Shown piece after piece: positions 53,381 to 64,000 of a stretch of DNA of 64,000 nucleotides. The notes beneath the pieces were generated by a model. That model was given only the letters and a program-made list of their open reading frames with translations. It searched no databases and was not told where the DNA came from. Each line of letters starts with the position of its first letter. Positions within the stretch are counted from its first letter, which is position 1. The DNA is taken from assembly GCA_016618085.1 (NCBI GenBank), contig JABLTG010000084.1:1-64000 (forward strand), written 5' to 3'. This stretch comes from Neovahlkampfia damariscottae. Its lineage: Eukaryota; Heterolobosea; Selenaionea; Neovahlkampfiida; Neovahlkampfiidae. A program made the translations under genes and the position numbers.

Positions 53381-56300
53381 ATGTTTCGAGTTTGGTTGTT
53401 GGTTCTTTTAAATTTTTTTGTTTTTTTTTCCATCGGAAAAACTGAAGATGTCTCAAGTTTCGAAGGATTTGTGAAAGCTTCTGAGGAATTAAGAGCGTAA
53501 AAAATTTCAACTTTTTTCTAAAAACTTTCCGCAGAACTTTAATGGAAACAAACCAAAAAATTGATTATAGTTCCGTTCATATTAAATTATTTAATAAAAA
53601 TGGCTTATTAAAAGATTCAACTCAATGTTCACCAACTGGTTATTTTGTTTTGCCACTTTACGACAATGGAAATTATAAAATTCAAGTTAATGGACCAGAA
53701 GGTTGGTTTTTTGGTAAATTTCTACAATTAATTAATAAACTCAACAGAACAAAACGAATTTTCTGTTTCAGTTAGAAATGGAAAGAAATCACCTGAAGGT
53801 GATGTAATATTTGAGTTTCAAGGATTTTCATTATCCGGAGAAGTAAGACATTCATTTTTGATTCAAATTCAAAGGTCTTATCAAAAGGTTCTTCTGATGG
53901 TCCAGAAGGTTTAAATTTAAATTTAAGACAACAAGAAGGAAATGAACTATTAAAAACAACAAAAACAGATTCAAATGGAAAATTTGTTTTTTCAAAAATC
54001 ATTCCAGGAAAATATATTGTTGAACCTTCAAATAATGATTGGAAAATTGAACCAAAAAGTTTAAATGTTGAAATGAAAACAACAATGACAATGTCATCAA
54101 AATTTATTGTTCATGGATATGATATTCAAGGAAATGTTGTTTCAAATGATTTACCAATGTCAGATATTAAAGTATTCTTATATACAAATGAAAAAGTTGA
54201 TTCATCAATTTCATGTGAAAAACCAAAAGAAAATGGTCCTATTGACAATACCAAACCATTATGTTTCACAAAAACAAATATTGAAGGGAAATTTCAATTC
54301 AAATCAATTCCAGTTGGAAATTATTATGTTGTTTCAACATATCCAGTAAGTTGTTTTAAAGACTCATACTTAATGTTTAGGGTTTCAATATTTCACCTGA
54401 AAGAATTAATGTTAGTGTGAAAAAATCAACATCTAAATTATCATCATTTGTTGTCAAAGGGTTTGTAGTTTCCGGTTCTTTTGTCAATATACAAGGAAAA
54501 GGTGTTAAAAATGTTAAAGTTTTTGTCAATGGAAAAGATTCAAATTCTGTTACCAATTCAAAAGGAGAATTTACTTTAGAAGATATGACTTCAGGTACTT
54601 ATGAAATTGAAGGAAAAAAAGATCATCACTTTTTCCAAATTGAAAAATTTGATATATCACCAAAGACACAAAAATTACAACCAATTAAAATCTCACATTA
54701 TGATGTTTGTGGAAGAATCCAAGTAGATCAAGAAAATCAAGATGTTCGTGGTTTTACATTTCATTCTGGTTCAAATAAGATTCAAAAAGGAACAACTGAT
54801 AACACAGGAAGATTTTGTTTTAAAGCAATTCCATCAGATCAAGCTTATATCTTAAAACCTATTATTGAATCAAAAGAAAAAGGATTAAAATTTGATCCTG
54901 CATTTATGAATGTTAATTTAAAGGATGAACCTATTTTAGACTTGAAATTTGAACAAATTTTATATGAAGTAAAAGGAGCTGTTAAATGTTTATCAAAACC
55001 ATGTAGTGCAATAATTTCTGTTGTTGGAAATAAATTTGAAGAAAAAAAAAAATTCACCAGTCAAAATGATTCAGTCAATTTCAAATTTGCAAGTTTACAA
55101 GCAGGCACTTATACTGTTAAAGTTATTAGTGAAACTATGTGCTGGAAAAAAGATTATTTTACTGTTGCAGTTGGTCCTGATATTGAATCAAATGTTGATT
55201 TTGAACAAAAAGGATTTTCTATTAAATTAGTTGCTTCACATGATGATATTTCAATTAAAATTGAAAAAGAGGGTTCAAAATCAGATTTAAATTCACTACA
55301 ATATAATTTATACAAAGGAGACAATCAAATTTGTTTAGAAAAAGAACCAGGTGTTTATAGAATCTACACAGATTCTTGTTACAAATTTGAACAAGATGTT
55401 TATCAATTTGATACAAAACAACCACAAGTTATTATTTTAGATGCTGAAAAATTCCTTGTCAAAGGATTAATCAAAACTTCTTCAGAAAATATTGTTGAAG
55501 TGAATATCAAAAAATTGAATTCAATTCCTAGTAGAGGAAGTAATAGTTTAGTGAAAGAAGATTCATCTTCAATTGTTGTTCCTGCAATTCTTTTAGAAAA
55601 AAAAGATAAAATCAATTTTTACCAATACAAATATTGGGCATCTTTGAAAGAAGAAATTGAAATCACACCAAAATCAAATACTTTATTATTCTTCCCAAAA
55701 AGTATTAAATACACTTTAACTTCAAATGAATGTCCAAAACAACTTCAACCTTTTGATGCAAAAATTGGATTATTTTTGAAAGGAACTGTTAAACCAAATG
55801 TTGAAAAAGCAACTATTATTATTAAAAAAGATAATGAAGAAATTTTGAGAACTGAAACTGATTCAAAAGGTCAATATTCAGCAGGTCCTTTATATGATGA
55901 TGCAAAATTCACAGTTGATTGTGTCAAAGAAGGATACAAAGTTCTTCGTCAGTCACCAACTAATTTCTTTGCAAGCAAATATTCAAAACTCACTGTTGAA
56001 GTTATTGATCAAGAATCAAAAATTCTTCCAAAGGTATTTTTATCATTGAGTGGTGAAGGATTCAGAAAGAATAGTTTATCATCTGAAATAGGTCCAACAA
56101 ACTTTGATAAATTATTTTCTGGTAATTTTTATTTGAAACCATTGTTGAAAGAATATATTTTTGAACCACAATCAGTTTCGATTACAATCAAAGAAGGTGA
56201 ATCAAAAAATATCAAAATCAAAGGAAAAAGAGTTGCTTATAGTAGCTTTGGAAATTTAAAAACACTTAATGCAAAACCAATTGAAGGAGTTGTTGTTCAA

Positions 56301-56985
56301 GCAATTGGAAAAGATGTAAATTCATCAATTTATCATTCTAACTTTTTTAAAGAAAAAATATGAAGAAGGTGTTTCTGATTCTCAAGGAAATTATAGAATT
56401 AGAGGATTACTACCTGGAAATGAATATGAAATTCAAATAAAACAAGATCATACTGTTGAAAGATCATCACCAAAAAGTGTAAAAATTCAAGTTGGAAAAG
56501 AAGATGTTTTTGGACATGATTTTATCATTTTCAATTCAAAAAATCAACTTTCAATTTCTGGATTTATTAACACAAAAGAAAAACATATTGAGAATGTTGA
56601 AGTACAATTATCAGTTGGAATAGATCCAAAATCAGCAAAAGTTATCCAAAGAACATCCATTGGAATTAACAAATTCTTCATTTTTTCATCAGTTCAAAAA
56701 GAAAATTTAAATTTCTATTGTCAATTGAAATCAAAATTAAATCCAATTGACTTTGAATTTAAATCAGAAGCTATTGCTTGTGGACCAAATTCTAATGTTG
56801 TTTTAACATTTAACCCAAAATTAATTCCACATACACAAGAAGTGAGTCAAAGATCATTTTATTTACTTTTACTTTTCACTGTTTTGTTTATTTCAATGAT
56901 GTACAGAAATGAAGTTTTTGAATTGATTTCTTCAATTCAAGAATCATTTTTAGGTCAACAAGAAAATCAAAAAAAGAGAAAATAA
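53381..56985 (+). CDS. NOMO (nodal modulator), ER translocon-associated membrane protein
   Basis: Six exons (53381-53496, 53535-53713, 53748-53842, 53875-54345, 54381-56315, 56353-56985) give 1,142 residues, close to animal NOMO. A signal peptide (VWLLVLLNFFVFFSIGKTE) is followed by a chain of carboxypeptidase-regulatory/Ig-like beta domains (FEFQGFSLSGEVLSKG, KTDSNGKFVFSKIIPGKY, SKGEFTLEDMTSGTYEI, SQGNYRIRGLLPGNEYE) and one C-terminal membrane anchor (SFYLLLLFTVLFISMM) with a basic cytosolic tail. NOMO works with TMEM147 and nicalin in the BOS complex of the multipass translocon. The C-terminal stop is 20 bases from the convergent Arp8 stop. Confidence 0.9.
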
Positions 56986-57005
56986 ATTTTGCCACAAAAT
57001 AATAT

Positions 57006-58542
57006 TTAAAATTTAAATGGAACTTTTTCTTTTACTATTTTTAATCCCAATGTGTCAAATTCTTTTCTATTGATCCACATTTCTTTATTACTTTCTAACA
57101 ATGTCACAATTTGCGCTCCTTTCCAACTTGAAATTTGAGGTTGGAAATATTTCAATGTTGTCATGACATTTACTTTAATGGTGACATTGGGGAATTTTTT
57201 GGAATAATGTTCTATCAGTCGTTTTTCTAAAATTTGTGTCAATCCTGGAATCAATGAATTTCCTCCAACCAAAAGAACCTCAATTTTAGCTTTTTTTTTA
57301 TTGGAGGATAATAGATCTACTTCTGATTTTTCAATACTATCAACAATCATTTCGTCAAGTGGTTTTCTTTCTCTTTTTTTTTTTTCTTTTTTTTTCTTCT
57401 CCTCAAAATCTTCAAAGGATGATACCCGATTTTCATGATCAAATTCACTGTATGGAAGATATAACTCCGGATAAAAAAATCCAAGAGCGGATAAATAACA
57501 TGAATCACCAATATCCACCTCATAAGTTGTTTCATTGAATTTGAAGGTCGCATTTTGAAAAAATTCATCACCCTACCATTTGGATTTAATTTAAAGAAAA
57601 CATATTTACTGGATGCAAATGAGAGTGTTTTTCTCTAATTTCTGTGAATATTCTTCTTTGAATCGAATCACTAAAATTTGTCAATGGAAATTTTGTTAAT
57701 TTTTCTTCATTCAACAATTCAAATAATAATTTGGACATGGAAATACCTCCATAAGGTAATACATGTTGTGACTTTTTCACTGATAATCCTTCATTAATAA
57801 ATGAAACAGATGTTTTAGTTTCACCAAAATCAACAACACAAACTGAACTTAAACCAACTGAAAAAGCGGAACAAATATTTTCTGTATGTAAAAAAACTTC
57901 TTTAAAACCAAAATTTTTCAACAAAATTTTTAACACATATTGAATTTCAACTTTATCAAATTTATCTGGTAAAATATAGAACACAGAAGTTTCCTTTTAA
58001 ATAAATTAAAATTTGAAAATTACTTCATATTCTTCTTTTGAAATTAATTTTTCAATTTCTGATTTCCAAATTTTTTCTAAACAATCTGAAACATATAAAA
58101 GTGAACGATTTGTGCAAGTGTTAAAATATCCTGATTTAATTGGATAAAATAAATTTCCTTCAGAATTATTTTTTGAATATTCAATTGCTTTGATTCCAAT
58201 CAATTCTTTTTCATTCAATTTTTCAGATTCAATTTTTTCTTCTTTTGTTGTTTTCCTAATGATAAATTTTTCTTTGATAGTTCTTCTATTCTTTTCTGAT
58301 ATTTCTTGTATATTTTTTATTACTTCATGTTTTGTTTGATGAATTTCTTTTTCTTCTTCTTGGTTGACTTTTTTTTCTTCATAATAAAAATTATCTTCTT
58401 TCTCACATTTTACAAAATCTATTAGACAATGAGGTATTATTTTGGGTTCTTCTGAATTTGATAATCCTATCTTCAATTCATAAGAACTTGGTTGTATAAT
58501 CAGAATTTTATTTGTTTCTTCTTCTGTTGTTAATTCTTCCAT
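57006..58542 (-). CDS. Actin-related protein Arp8 (INO80 complex)
   Basis: Three exons (58024-58542, 57610-57993, 57006-57572; introns 30 and 37 nt) give 489 residues. Landmarks: IQPSSYELKIGLSNSEEP at the N-terminus, LFYPIKSGYFN, CVVDFGETKTSVSFINEGL (phosphate loop region), HVLPYGGISMSKLLFELL and the late LLVGGNSLIPGLTQILEKRL. The YGG and the two insertions rich in Lys/Glu fit Arp8 rather than actin or Arp5. Arp8 is a nuclear subunit of the INO80 chromatin remodeller. ATTGG (58548-58552) lies six bases upstream of the ATG on the coding strand. Confidence 0.88.
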
Positions 58543-58547
58543 ATTTG

Positions 58548-58552
58548 ATTGG
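58548..58552 (-). promoter_or_regulatory. CCAAT element of the Arp8 gene
   Basis: On the coding strand CCAATCAAATATG: the pentamer is six bases from the start codon. Confidence 0.5.
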
Positions 58553-58604
58553 ACAAAAAAAAATCTAAAAAAAGAAATAATTTTTATGTTTCTAACATGC
58601 CATT

Positions 58605-60677
58605 CTATTTATTAAATGCACTATTCTTTTTTTTCTTTTTCATTTTTTTTTTCGTCTCTAAAAAGGATCTAATTTCATTTGCTTCTTCAAATTTTTCTTG
58701 AAATTCTTTAGTACAAGCAATATCATAAGGAGTTTTATCATAATTATCTTTAACATTAAAATCTTCATTCAATCTTGAAATTAAAAGCATCATTTTTTCT
58801 ACAACTTTTAATTTACCAGATTCAACAGCCAAATGTAATGGAGTTTGATTCTTCATTCGATCTTTTAATAAAAGAAATTTTGAAAAAGAATCAAAAATGA
58901 CATTATCAAATTGATTCAAATATTCCAAAAAATCATCTCTTCGATGTCTACAAGCCAAATGAAATAAATTTCTTCCTGAACTGTCAATTACATTTTTATC
59001 AATTAATTTTGTTGTCATGATTCTAAAAATGAATGAAGGTTTACATTTTTCTATTGATCTTAAAAATGGTGTTTGACCAATTTGATCTTTTAAATTCAAT
59101 TTGATATTTGGTTGTTGCAATAACCAATCAAACATGAGCTCGTCATTATTTACTGTGGCATCATGAACAGCTGTCATCCCATTATCTCGTTTAAAATTTA
59201 AATCAGCTCCAAATAATAATAAATCTTTGGCTAAATCAAAATAATGATGCTTCAATGACAGAATTAATGGTGAATATCCATAGCAATCTCTACTATTTAC
59301 TTTTGCACCTGAACCAAGTAACAAAATGCAAATATCTCTATTTCCAATATTTGAAGCAAGATGAAGACATGTTCTTTGGTTTGCATCAACTATATCAACA
59401 TTAATTCCACTTTGAATCAAAAATTCAACAATTGAATAACTTCCACTGAGAGTTGCAATATGAATAAGTGATTTCTTTCCGATTTTTCTTCTTAAATCAA
59501 TTTTGGTTTCGTTAATGTAATTTTTAAATTTTTCTAAATCATCATTTTCAATATATTTCTCTACTGATTCATTTTTTGTGATTTCACTTTTTTCAGTTGT
59601 GGAAACTGAAGGTACATACGTTTCATTTTTCAATGTTTCATCAAAAGAACATTCAATACTCTTCTTTGACATCAATTCATCTTCTTCAGTTTTTGAATTT
59701 TCATTTATTGATGAGTAACTTTCATCTGTTGAAATGACATCAAGAGCAATGCCAGTTGATTTGTTCGGTTTAATAAAATTTGAGAAATAACTTTTTTTCT
59801 TTGTTATTTTTTTTTCTTCTTCATTTTTTTCGATTTTATCTTCGTCAAAAGTAATTTCAATTTTGGGTTTTTCTTGTGTTTTCTCAACTTTTTCTTGTTC
59901 CATTTTTGTTTTGTTTTCATCTCGTTCTTTTTGAAGAGTCTTTAATTCTTGTTGCATTTTTATTGCAGCTTTGAATTCCTCTTGTTGTTTGCTTTGTAAT
60001 GTTGAAATCTTTTCATATAATTTTTTGGTTATTTGTTGAAGTGAAAGAATTTTTTGATTTTTTTTTTCTGATGTTGAAATTAAAAAATCGTTTTGTTCTT
60101 TAAGACGGTTTAAAAACATATTTTCGTTGTTTTGAGTATTTAGTTTTTTTGGTATTTTCTGAGCGTTTTGCAATTTTGAATGTTCTCTTTGATTTGCCAC
60201 TCCATCTTCCATCAATTTTTTCTCAGTTGGTTCTGAAAAATTGTGCAAATTTTGACTTGTTTTTACCAAATTGAGAAAAGCCAATGGAATCTCTTCGTTT
60301 TGATGTAGCAAAGAAAGTTTTTCTTTAATTTGTTTCTTATTTAATGAAGCATCAAGATCAATTAAATTCTTATTTTTGATGAAATGTTCGAGCAGAGAAG
60401 AAAATTTTTTGAATTCTTTGACTGAAGCAAGTTCTTCAGCAGGTATTTTCCTAATAGTCCTTAAAACTAACGGACTTTTATCAAATATAAACTTTGAAGC
60501 CAGAATTCTTTTACTTTTATTTTTTATAAACATCAAATCTTCTGATTCCATCATAAGAAAGGTTAGAAAGTTGTTGCAATGATTTATAGTTAAAAAATCT
60601 TGTTCTTCATCATCAAATTCCTTGAATAGTTCTTCGAAATTATTTTTGGTCTTATTGATCTCTTGTTTTGTGCTCAT
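58605..60677 (-). CDS. Ankyrin-repeat protein with central coiled coil (690 aa)
   Basis: One exon. The first ~200 residues are helical with no firm match. Residues ~210-290 are a coiled coil rich in Gln, Lys and Glu (LKTLQKERDENKTKMEQEK), then a low-complexity Ser/Glu region. The last ~280 residues have seven or so ankyrin repeats (KKSLIHIATLSGSYSIVEFL, NQRTCLHLASNIGNRDICIL, YSPLILSLKHHYFDLA, NQTPLHLAVESGKLKV). It is a probable scaffold. I used the ATG at 60677 because the upstream in-frame region starts with TTG; ATTGG (60704-60708) is 26 bases upstream. Confidence 0.75.
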   Translation of the reverse strand: MSTKQEINKTKNNFEELFKEFDDEEQDFLTINHCNNFLTFLMMESEDLMFIKNKSKRILASKFIFDKSPLVLRTIRKIPAEELASVKEFKKFSSLLEHFIKNKNLIDLDASLNKKQIKEKLSLLHQNEEIPLAFLNLVKTSQNLHNFSEPTEKKLMEDGVANQREHSKLQNAQKIPKKLNTQNNENMFLNRLKEQNDFLISTSEKKNQKILSLQQITKKLYEKISTLQSKQQEEFKAAIKMQQELKTLQKERDENKTKMEQEKVEKTQEKPKIEITFDEDKIEKNEEEKKITKKKSYFSNFIKPNKSTGIALDVISTDESYSSINENSKTEEDELMSKKSIECSFDETLKNETYVPSVSTTEKSEITKNESVEKYIENDDLEKFKNYINETKIDLRRKIGKKSLIHIATLSGSYSIVEFLIQSGINVDIVDANQRTCLHLASNIGNRDICILLLGSGAKVNSRDCYGYSPLILSLKHHYFDLAKDLLLFGADLNFKRDNGMTAVHDATVNNDELMFDWLLQQPNIKLNLKDQIGQTPFLRSIEKCKPSFIFRIMTTKLIDKNVIDSSGRNLFHLACRHRRDDFLEYLNQFDNVIFDSFSKFLLLKDRMKNQTPLHLAVESGKLKVVEKMMLLISRLNEDFNVKDNYDKTPYDIACTKEFQEKFEEANEIRSFLETKKKMKKKKKNSAFNK

Positions 60678-60728
60678 AAAATGTATTTTATTCGCGTGTT
60701 CTGATTGGTTTTCAAACAAAAAAATCTT

Positions 60729-62503
60729 TTATTCGTCAGATGGTGGCACTAATTGATTTTCTTTTGGTTGAAGTAAATCTTCAATAACCCATTTTGTTAA
60801 TTCTTCCAATTTTTCTTGTGCTTTTTTCTTTTCTTTTTCATTTACTTCAACATAATACTTAACTTTTGGTTCTGTTCCACTATTTCTTAAAGTACAAGTA
60901 CTTTCATCATCAAAATAAAAAGTAATCATTTGACTATCAGGTGTGGTTGGTAATATAGTTTTCTTATCTTCTTGTGTTGAATCATATCCTGTTGTAATAT
61001 CTCTAACAGATTTGATTTTGAATTTTTCTCCAATGATATTTGGATAAGTACCATTATTCATTGTTCTAACTCTTTTAAAAATACCATCCATTTTTTCAGG
61101 TGGACAAAAGAAATAACGTGTTTTCATCATGTAGTAACCGTATTTTGAATAGAGTAATTCAAGATGATCTGTTAATGAAGTTGTCTTGTATAATTCATTT
61201 ATCATTTCTGCATAAACAACAGCAGTTCTAATACCATCTTTATCAAAACTAATATCTGAAACTAAAAACCCAATTTCGACTTCATAAGCTAATAAAATTT
61301 CATATCCTTCTTTTGATAAGTCATATGCTTTGTTTCCAATCCATTTAAATCCAGTTAATGTATCTTCAAATCTAAAGCCTTCAATTTTTCCCATAGATTG
61401 TAAAACTTTTGATGAAACTGTACTAGCAATCATTGCAATCTTTTTATCACCTTTGTAATTGATAAACATCCAATGAGCCAATAATAATGCAATTTCATTT
61501 CCATTGAAAATTTTCCATTCTCCATTGTGTTTTTCAGCAATAGCCAAACGATCAGCATCTGGATCATTTGCTAAAATAACTCTTGAGTTATTCTTTTCTG
61601 CACATTCAATAGCTAATTTTAATGCTCCTTTACCTTCTTCAGGATTTGGAAGAACAACTGTTGGAAAATCAGGATCAGGTTCAACTTGTTGTGCAACTTT
61701 AATAAATTTTGGAATATTAAACGATTCACAGGCCAAATCAATCCACTTTGTACCAACGCCATGCATTGCAGTATATGTAATATTCTGTTTGCATTCAATC
61801 TTTTGTGATAATTTTGGAATCATTTGGAAATATTTTTTTGGAATGATATCTGTAACATCATTGACTAATGAATTATTTTCAAATTTAACTTCATAAACTT
61901 CTTTCCAAATTTCTAAATTTTTATAAATTGTTGATTGGATATCACTATCAATTGGTGGTATAATTTGAGCTCCATTGTTCCAATATAATTTATAACCATT
62001 GTCATCTTTTGGATTATGACTTGCTGTTATCATAATACCAGCAGCACAATTTAATTGATTAACTCCAAAAGGAACAAAAGGAGTGGCTACTGTATCTCTA
62101 TACCAATGAACTGGTATATTCTTTGACAAGAAAACTTTAGCTGTCCATAAAGCGAAGTCTTTTGAGTTATGACGATGATCATAACCGATTATGACTCCAG
62201 ATTTAATGACGTCTGGTTGAACTTTCAAGAGATATTCGCATAAACCCTTTTTGGAAAATTAAAAAAAAAAAAAATCACTTGAGTTGTTTGTATGATAATT
62301 AAATTATTCATATATGCGAATCCAGCACCCATTCTACTTCTTAAACCAGCTGTTCCAAAATTAATCCTTTTTAAAAGTCTTTTTGATAATTCAGAGACAT
62401 CTTTTTGATCTAATAGTGTTTTAATTTCATTTTGTGTTTTTTCAAAAGGATCTAATTTCAACCATTCTTTTGCTTTTTCTTCAACTTGTGCCCAATTTTC
62501 CAT
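60729..62503 (-). CDS. Phosphoglucomutase/phosphopentomutase, PGM2 type
   Basis: Two exons (62279-62503, 60729-62246; 32-nt intron with a GTGATT donor) give 580 residues. Motifs in order: FGTAGLRSRMGAGFAYMN, the active-site phosphoserine loop IMITASHNPKDDNGYK, the metal loop NDPDADRLAIAE, the sugar loop FEDTLTGFKWIGNKA, a Glu-containing YEVEIGFLVSD and the phosphate-binding STCTLRNSGTEPKVKYYVE. It interconverts hexose 1- and 6-phosphates or pentose 1- and 5-phosphates. The PGM2 subtype, with ITASHNPKDDNGYK, rather than PGM1, favours phosphopentomutase activity. Confidence 0.92.
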
Positions 62504-62648
62504 TTTCTCAGTTTATTGGTCCAATAATAACTTAACAAGAAATTTATTTTATTAAATAATTTAAATGTTTTGAATTTGAAAAAGGATAATTTGAAAACGA
62601 AAATCATTCGAGACAAAATATATATTGAATCATTTTCAAAATAAATAT

Positions 62649-63446
62649 TTATTCCGCTTCAGATTTTGGAAAGAATAAACCCATGATTCCTCTACTTTTT
62701 CTTTTCGTTTTAACTTGTTGTTCAGATCTTCTTGATTTTTTTTTTTCTTCCAAAGTTCTTTCACTTTGTGATGACGGATTTTGTGAAATTTTTAAAGCTC
62801 TTGAACTAACTGATTTTGACTTTTGCATTCTTTCATTTATATTTGATGCTGATGTTTTTTCAATTTCTTTTAAAGACCTAAAACTTTGCATTCCAAAATC
62901 ATTTTTTTTGCCGACTGCTCTTAAAGCTAAAATTGAAAAATTAAAATTAAAAAAATAAAAACCTATTCCTGGTGAAGTCAATTGATATGTATGATTATCA
63001 TCTTCTGCTTCTTCATCAAAGATTTTTATTTTTTTATCAATTTGATGGTTTGTCAACATTTCTTCATAAGCTGGAGTTTTAAAGAATCTTCGATAAGAGT
63101 CCATCATTAAAACTTCCATTTCTTTCTGTAGTGTATCATATAAATCAATAGGAGCTTCTTCTGAACGTTGTTTTACGCTCAATATATTTTCAACCGAAAT
63201 ATTGATGGCGTATTTACTATTTACATCAAGATATTTGTCATATATTATTTTTTCTTCTTCAGATCTTTCTTCTTTTGTTTTTAAATTCTTATATCTCAAA
63301 ACTTGTAAATAAAAGTCCAAAGCTTCGACATTTCTTTCTTTTTTTGAAAACTCATAAAAGTATTTCGTTAATGTTGGCTTTGTTAATATTTCTTTAAAAG
63401 GTAAAGCTGTTTTGAAAAATATTTCGTCTTCATCAATGATCGACAT
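62649..63446 (-). CDS. RGS-domain protein (regulator of G-protein signalling)
   Basis: Two exons (62963-63446, 62649-62926; 36-nt intron) give 253 residues. The RGS fold spans ~10-145: LPFKEILTKPTLTKYFYEFS, EALDFYLQVLRYKNL, then KYAINISVENIL and MMDSYRRFFKTPAYEEML. The C-terminal ~90 residues are Ser/Lys-rich and basic with no domain. RGS proteins speed GTP hydrolysis on G-alpha subunits. I start at ATG 63446 because the frame upstream opens with TTG. ATTGG is about 35 bases upstream on the coding strand. Confidence 0.82.
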   Translation of the reverse strand: MSIIDEDEIFFKTALPFKEILTKPTLTKYFYEFSKKERNVEALDFYLQVLRYKNLKTKEERSEEEKIIYDKYLDVNSKYAINISVENILSVKQRSEEAPIDLYDTLQKEMEVLMMDSYRRFFKTPAYEEMLTNHQIDKKIKIFDEEAEDDNHTYQLTSPGIGFYFFNFNFSILALRAVGKKNDFGMQSFRSLKEIEKTSASNINERMQKSKSVSSRALKISQNPSSQSERTLEEKKKSRRSEQQVKTKRKSRGIMGLFFPKSEAE

Positions 63447-63525
63447 GTTACGGTATATTTCTTTCAAACAAGGCAAAGTGATACACACCAATGAAGTAAC
63501 TTTCTATTTTTAGAGACACTCAAAA

Positions 63526-64000
63526 ATGAGTTCATCTGTTATTTTTGAAGGAAATTTGTTATTGCAAGGTTCTTTGGTGTCTTATTGTGGAGGAAAAGAA
63601 ATTTATGAAAACTTGAAACAAAAATTGAACATGAATGACGAAACACTTGTCGAAAAAATAAAAAAAAGAAATTGTCGAAAAATGGATTTCTGATTGTTTT
63701 CATGAAACCGACAGAAAACTTATTCAGGATTTTTGAGAAGTTTGAATAGTTTTATTGGACAATCTCATCTCGACCAGTGCCAAACAAGAATTCTAAAGGA
63801 TCAAACTTGAATACCAAAGCTCGATTTTCATGAAGATCTATATTCATTCGAAGCCATCTTTGACAATGAAGAATCAAAAAAGTGTTCAAAGATTACATGG
63901 AGAAATCTTTCGTGTTCGCAATGTAAAGATAACTTTGTTAACTTTTTTCATAGTTACGAATTTTTGGAACAAGTAGATGACTATACACTACTAAGGTCAA
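63526..64000 (+). pseudogene. Short ORF and decayed or unspliced coding sequence at the right edge
   Basis: An ATG at 63526 opens 55 codons (MSSSVIFEGNLLLQGSLVSY and on), stopping near 63693. Protein-like stretches continue in other frames (EIVEKWISDCFHETDRK, then FEAIFDNEESKKCSKITW and CSQCKDNFVNFFHSYEF), without GT-AG introns that would join them. I do not recognise the family. It is either a decaying gene or one whose main part lies bey­ond the window. Confidence 0.3.

Noticed and set aside
1-64000. tRNA, rRNA or CRISPR arrays
   Set aside because: I looked for cloverleaf-type T-loops (GGTTCGAATCC-like), rRNA core words and spaced direct repeats and saw none; GTTCGA-type words found were inside coding exons or introns.

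Overview
The window looks like nuclear DNA of a free-living, aerobic unicellular eukaryote. It is AT-rich, uses the standard code (mostly TAA, some TGA stops), is densely packed (about 35 genes on both strands), and is cut by very short GT-AG introns, 27-46 nt in every model I could close in frame. The gene set (V-ATPase, Sec11, Rad1, eIF2B-epsilon, COMMD5, Sin1, Ku70, eIF5A, NOMO, Arp8, phosphoglucomutase, front-end desaturase, type II NADH dehydrogenase) is eukaryotic. An amoeboid or flagellate protist, for example a heterolobosean or amoebozoan, is plausible, but the lineage cannot be fixed from the sequence alone.

Layout. 1-2.6 kb is accessory DNA: an edge fragment with an HNH motif, a small Cys/His ORF, an unknown ORF, two copies of a ~103-bp inverted-repeat element, a run of hairpins and a decayed coding region. 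2.8-16.9 kb holds housekeeping genes: ML-domain protein, V-ATPase A, NDH-2, a small secreted protein, Sec11, Rad1, eIF2B-epsilon, COMMD5 and a MAP3K-epsilon/Cdc7-type kinase. 17-24.5 kb holds a cluster of small membrane proteins, an LRR protein, a VWA-Hint protein and a PH/LRR/ankyrin protein. 24.6-36.5 kb holds a PICOT-type glutaredoxin, an acyl-CoA ligase, an EF-hand/armadillo/EF-hand chimera, Sin1, a disrupted UBC-fold gene and Ku70. A 1.04-kb transposon with ~118-bp terminal inverted repeats lies at 36.6-37.6 kb. 37.8-46.4 kb holds two giant multidomain genes: kinase-AAA-GAF-cyclase, and a Maelstrom-like nuclease domain fused to a SpoIIIAA/ycf45-type ATPase. 46.7-63.4 kb returns to housekeeping and signalling genes, and the right edge holds a short, possibly decayed ORF.

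Four things stand out. (1) Almost every gene has an ATTGG/CCAAT pentamer within about 60 nt upstream of its ATG, often within 5-30 nt, which suggests a dominant CCAAT-type core promoter element. (2) True microexons: 8 nt in Rad1, 8 nt in the kinase, 14 nt in V-ATPase A, and 25 and 29 nt in eIF2B-epsilon, plus a gene whose first coding exon holds only the ATG. (3) The Maelstrom-like/winged-helix-like/SpoIIIAA fusion, my best candidate for an undescribed system. (4) An intronless 5.4-kb bacterial-style signalling gene with kinase, ATPase, GAF and adenylyl-cyclase-type domains.

Genes for DNA damage response and chromatin (Rad1, Ku70, Arp8, the R3H-EEP phosphodiesterase), translation (eIF2B-epsilon, eIF5A), ER translocation (Sec11, NOMO) and TORC2/Ras/G-protein/cyclic-nucleotide signalling (Sin1, RGS, kinase-cyclase) are interspersed rather than clustered. 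The exception is the tandem family of tiny membrane proteins at 19.6-20.5 kb.
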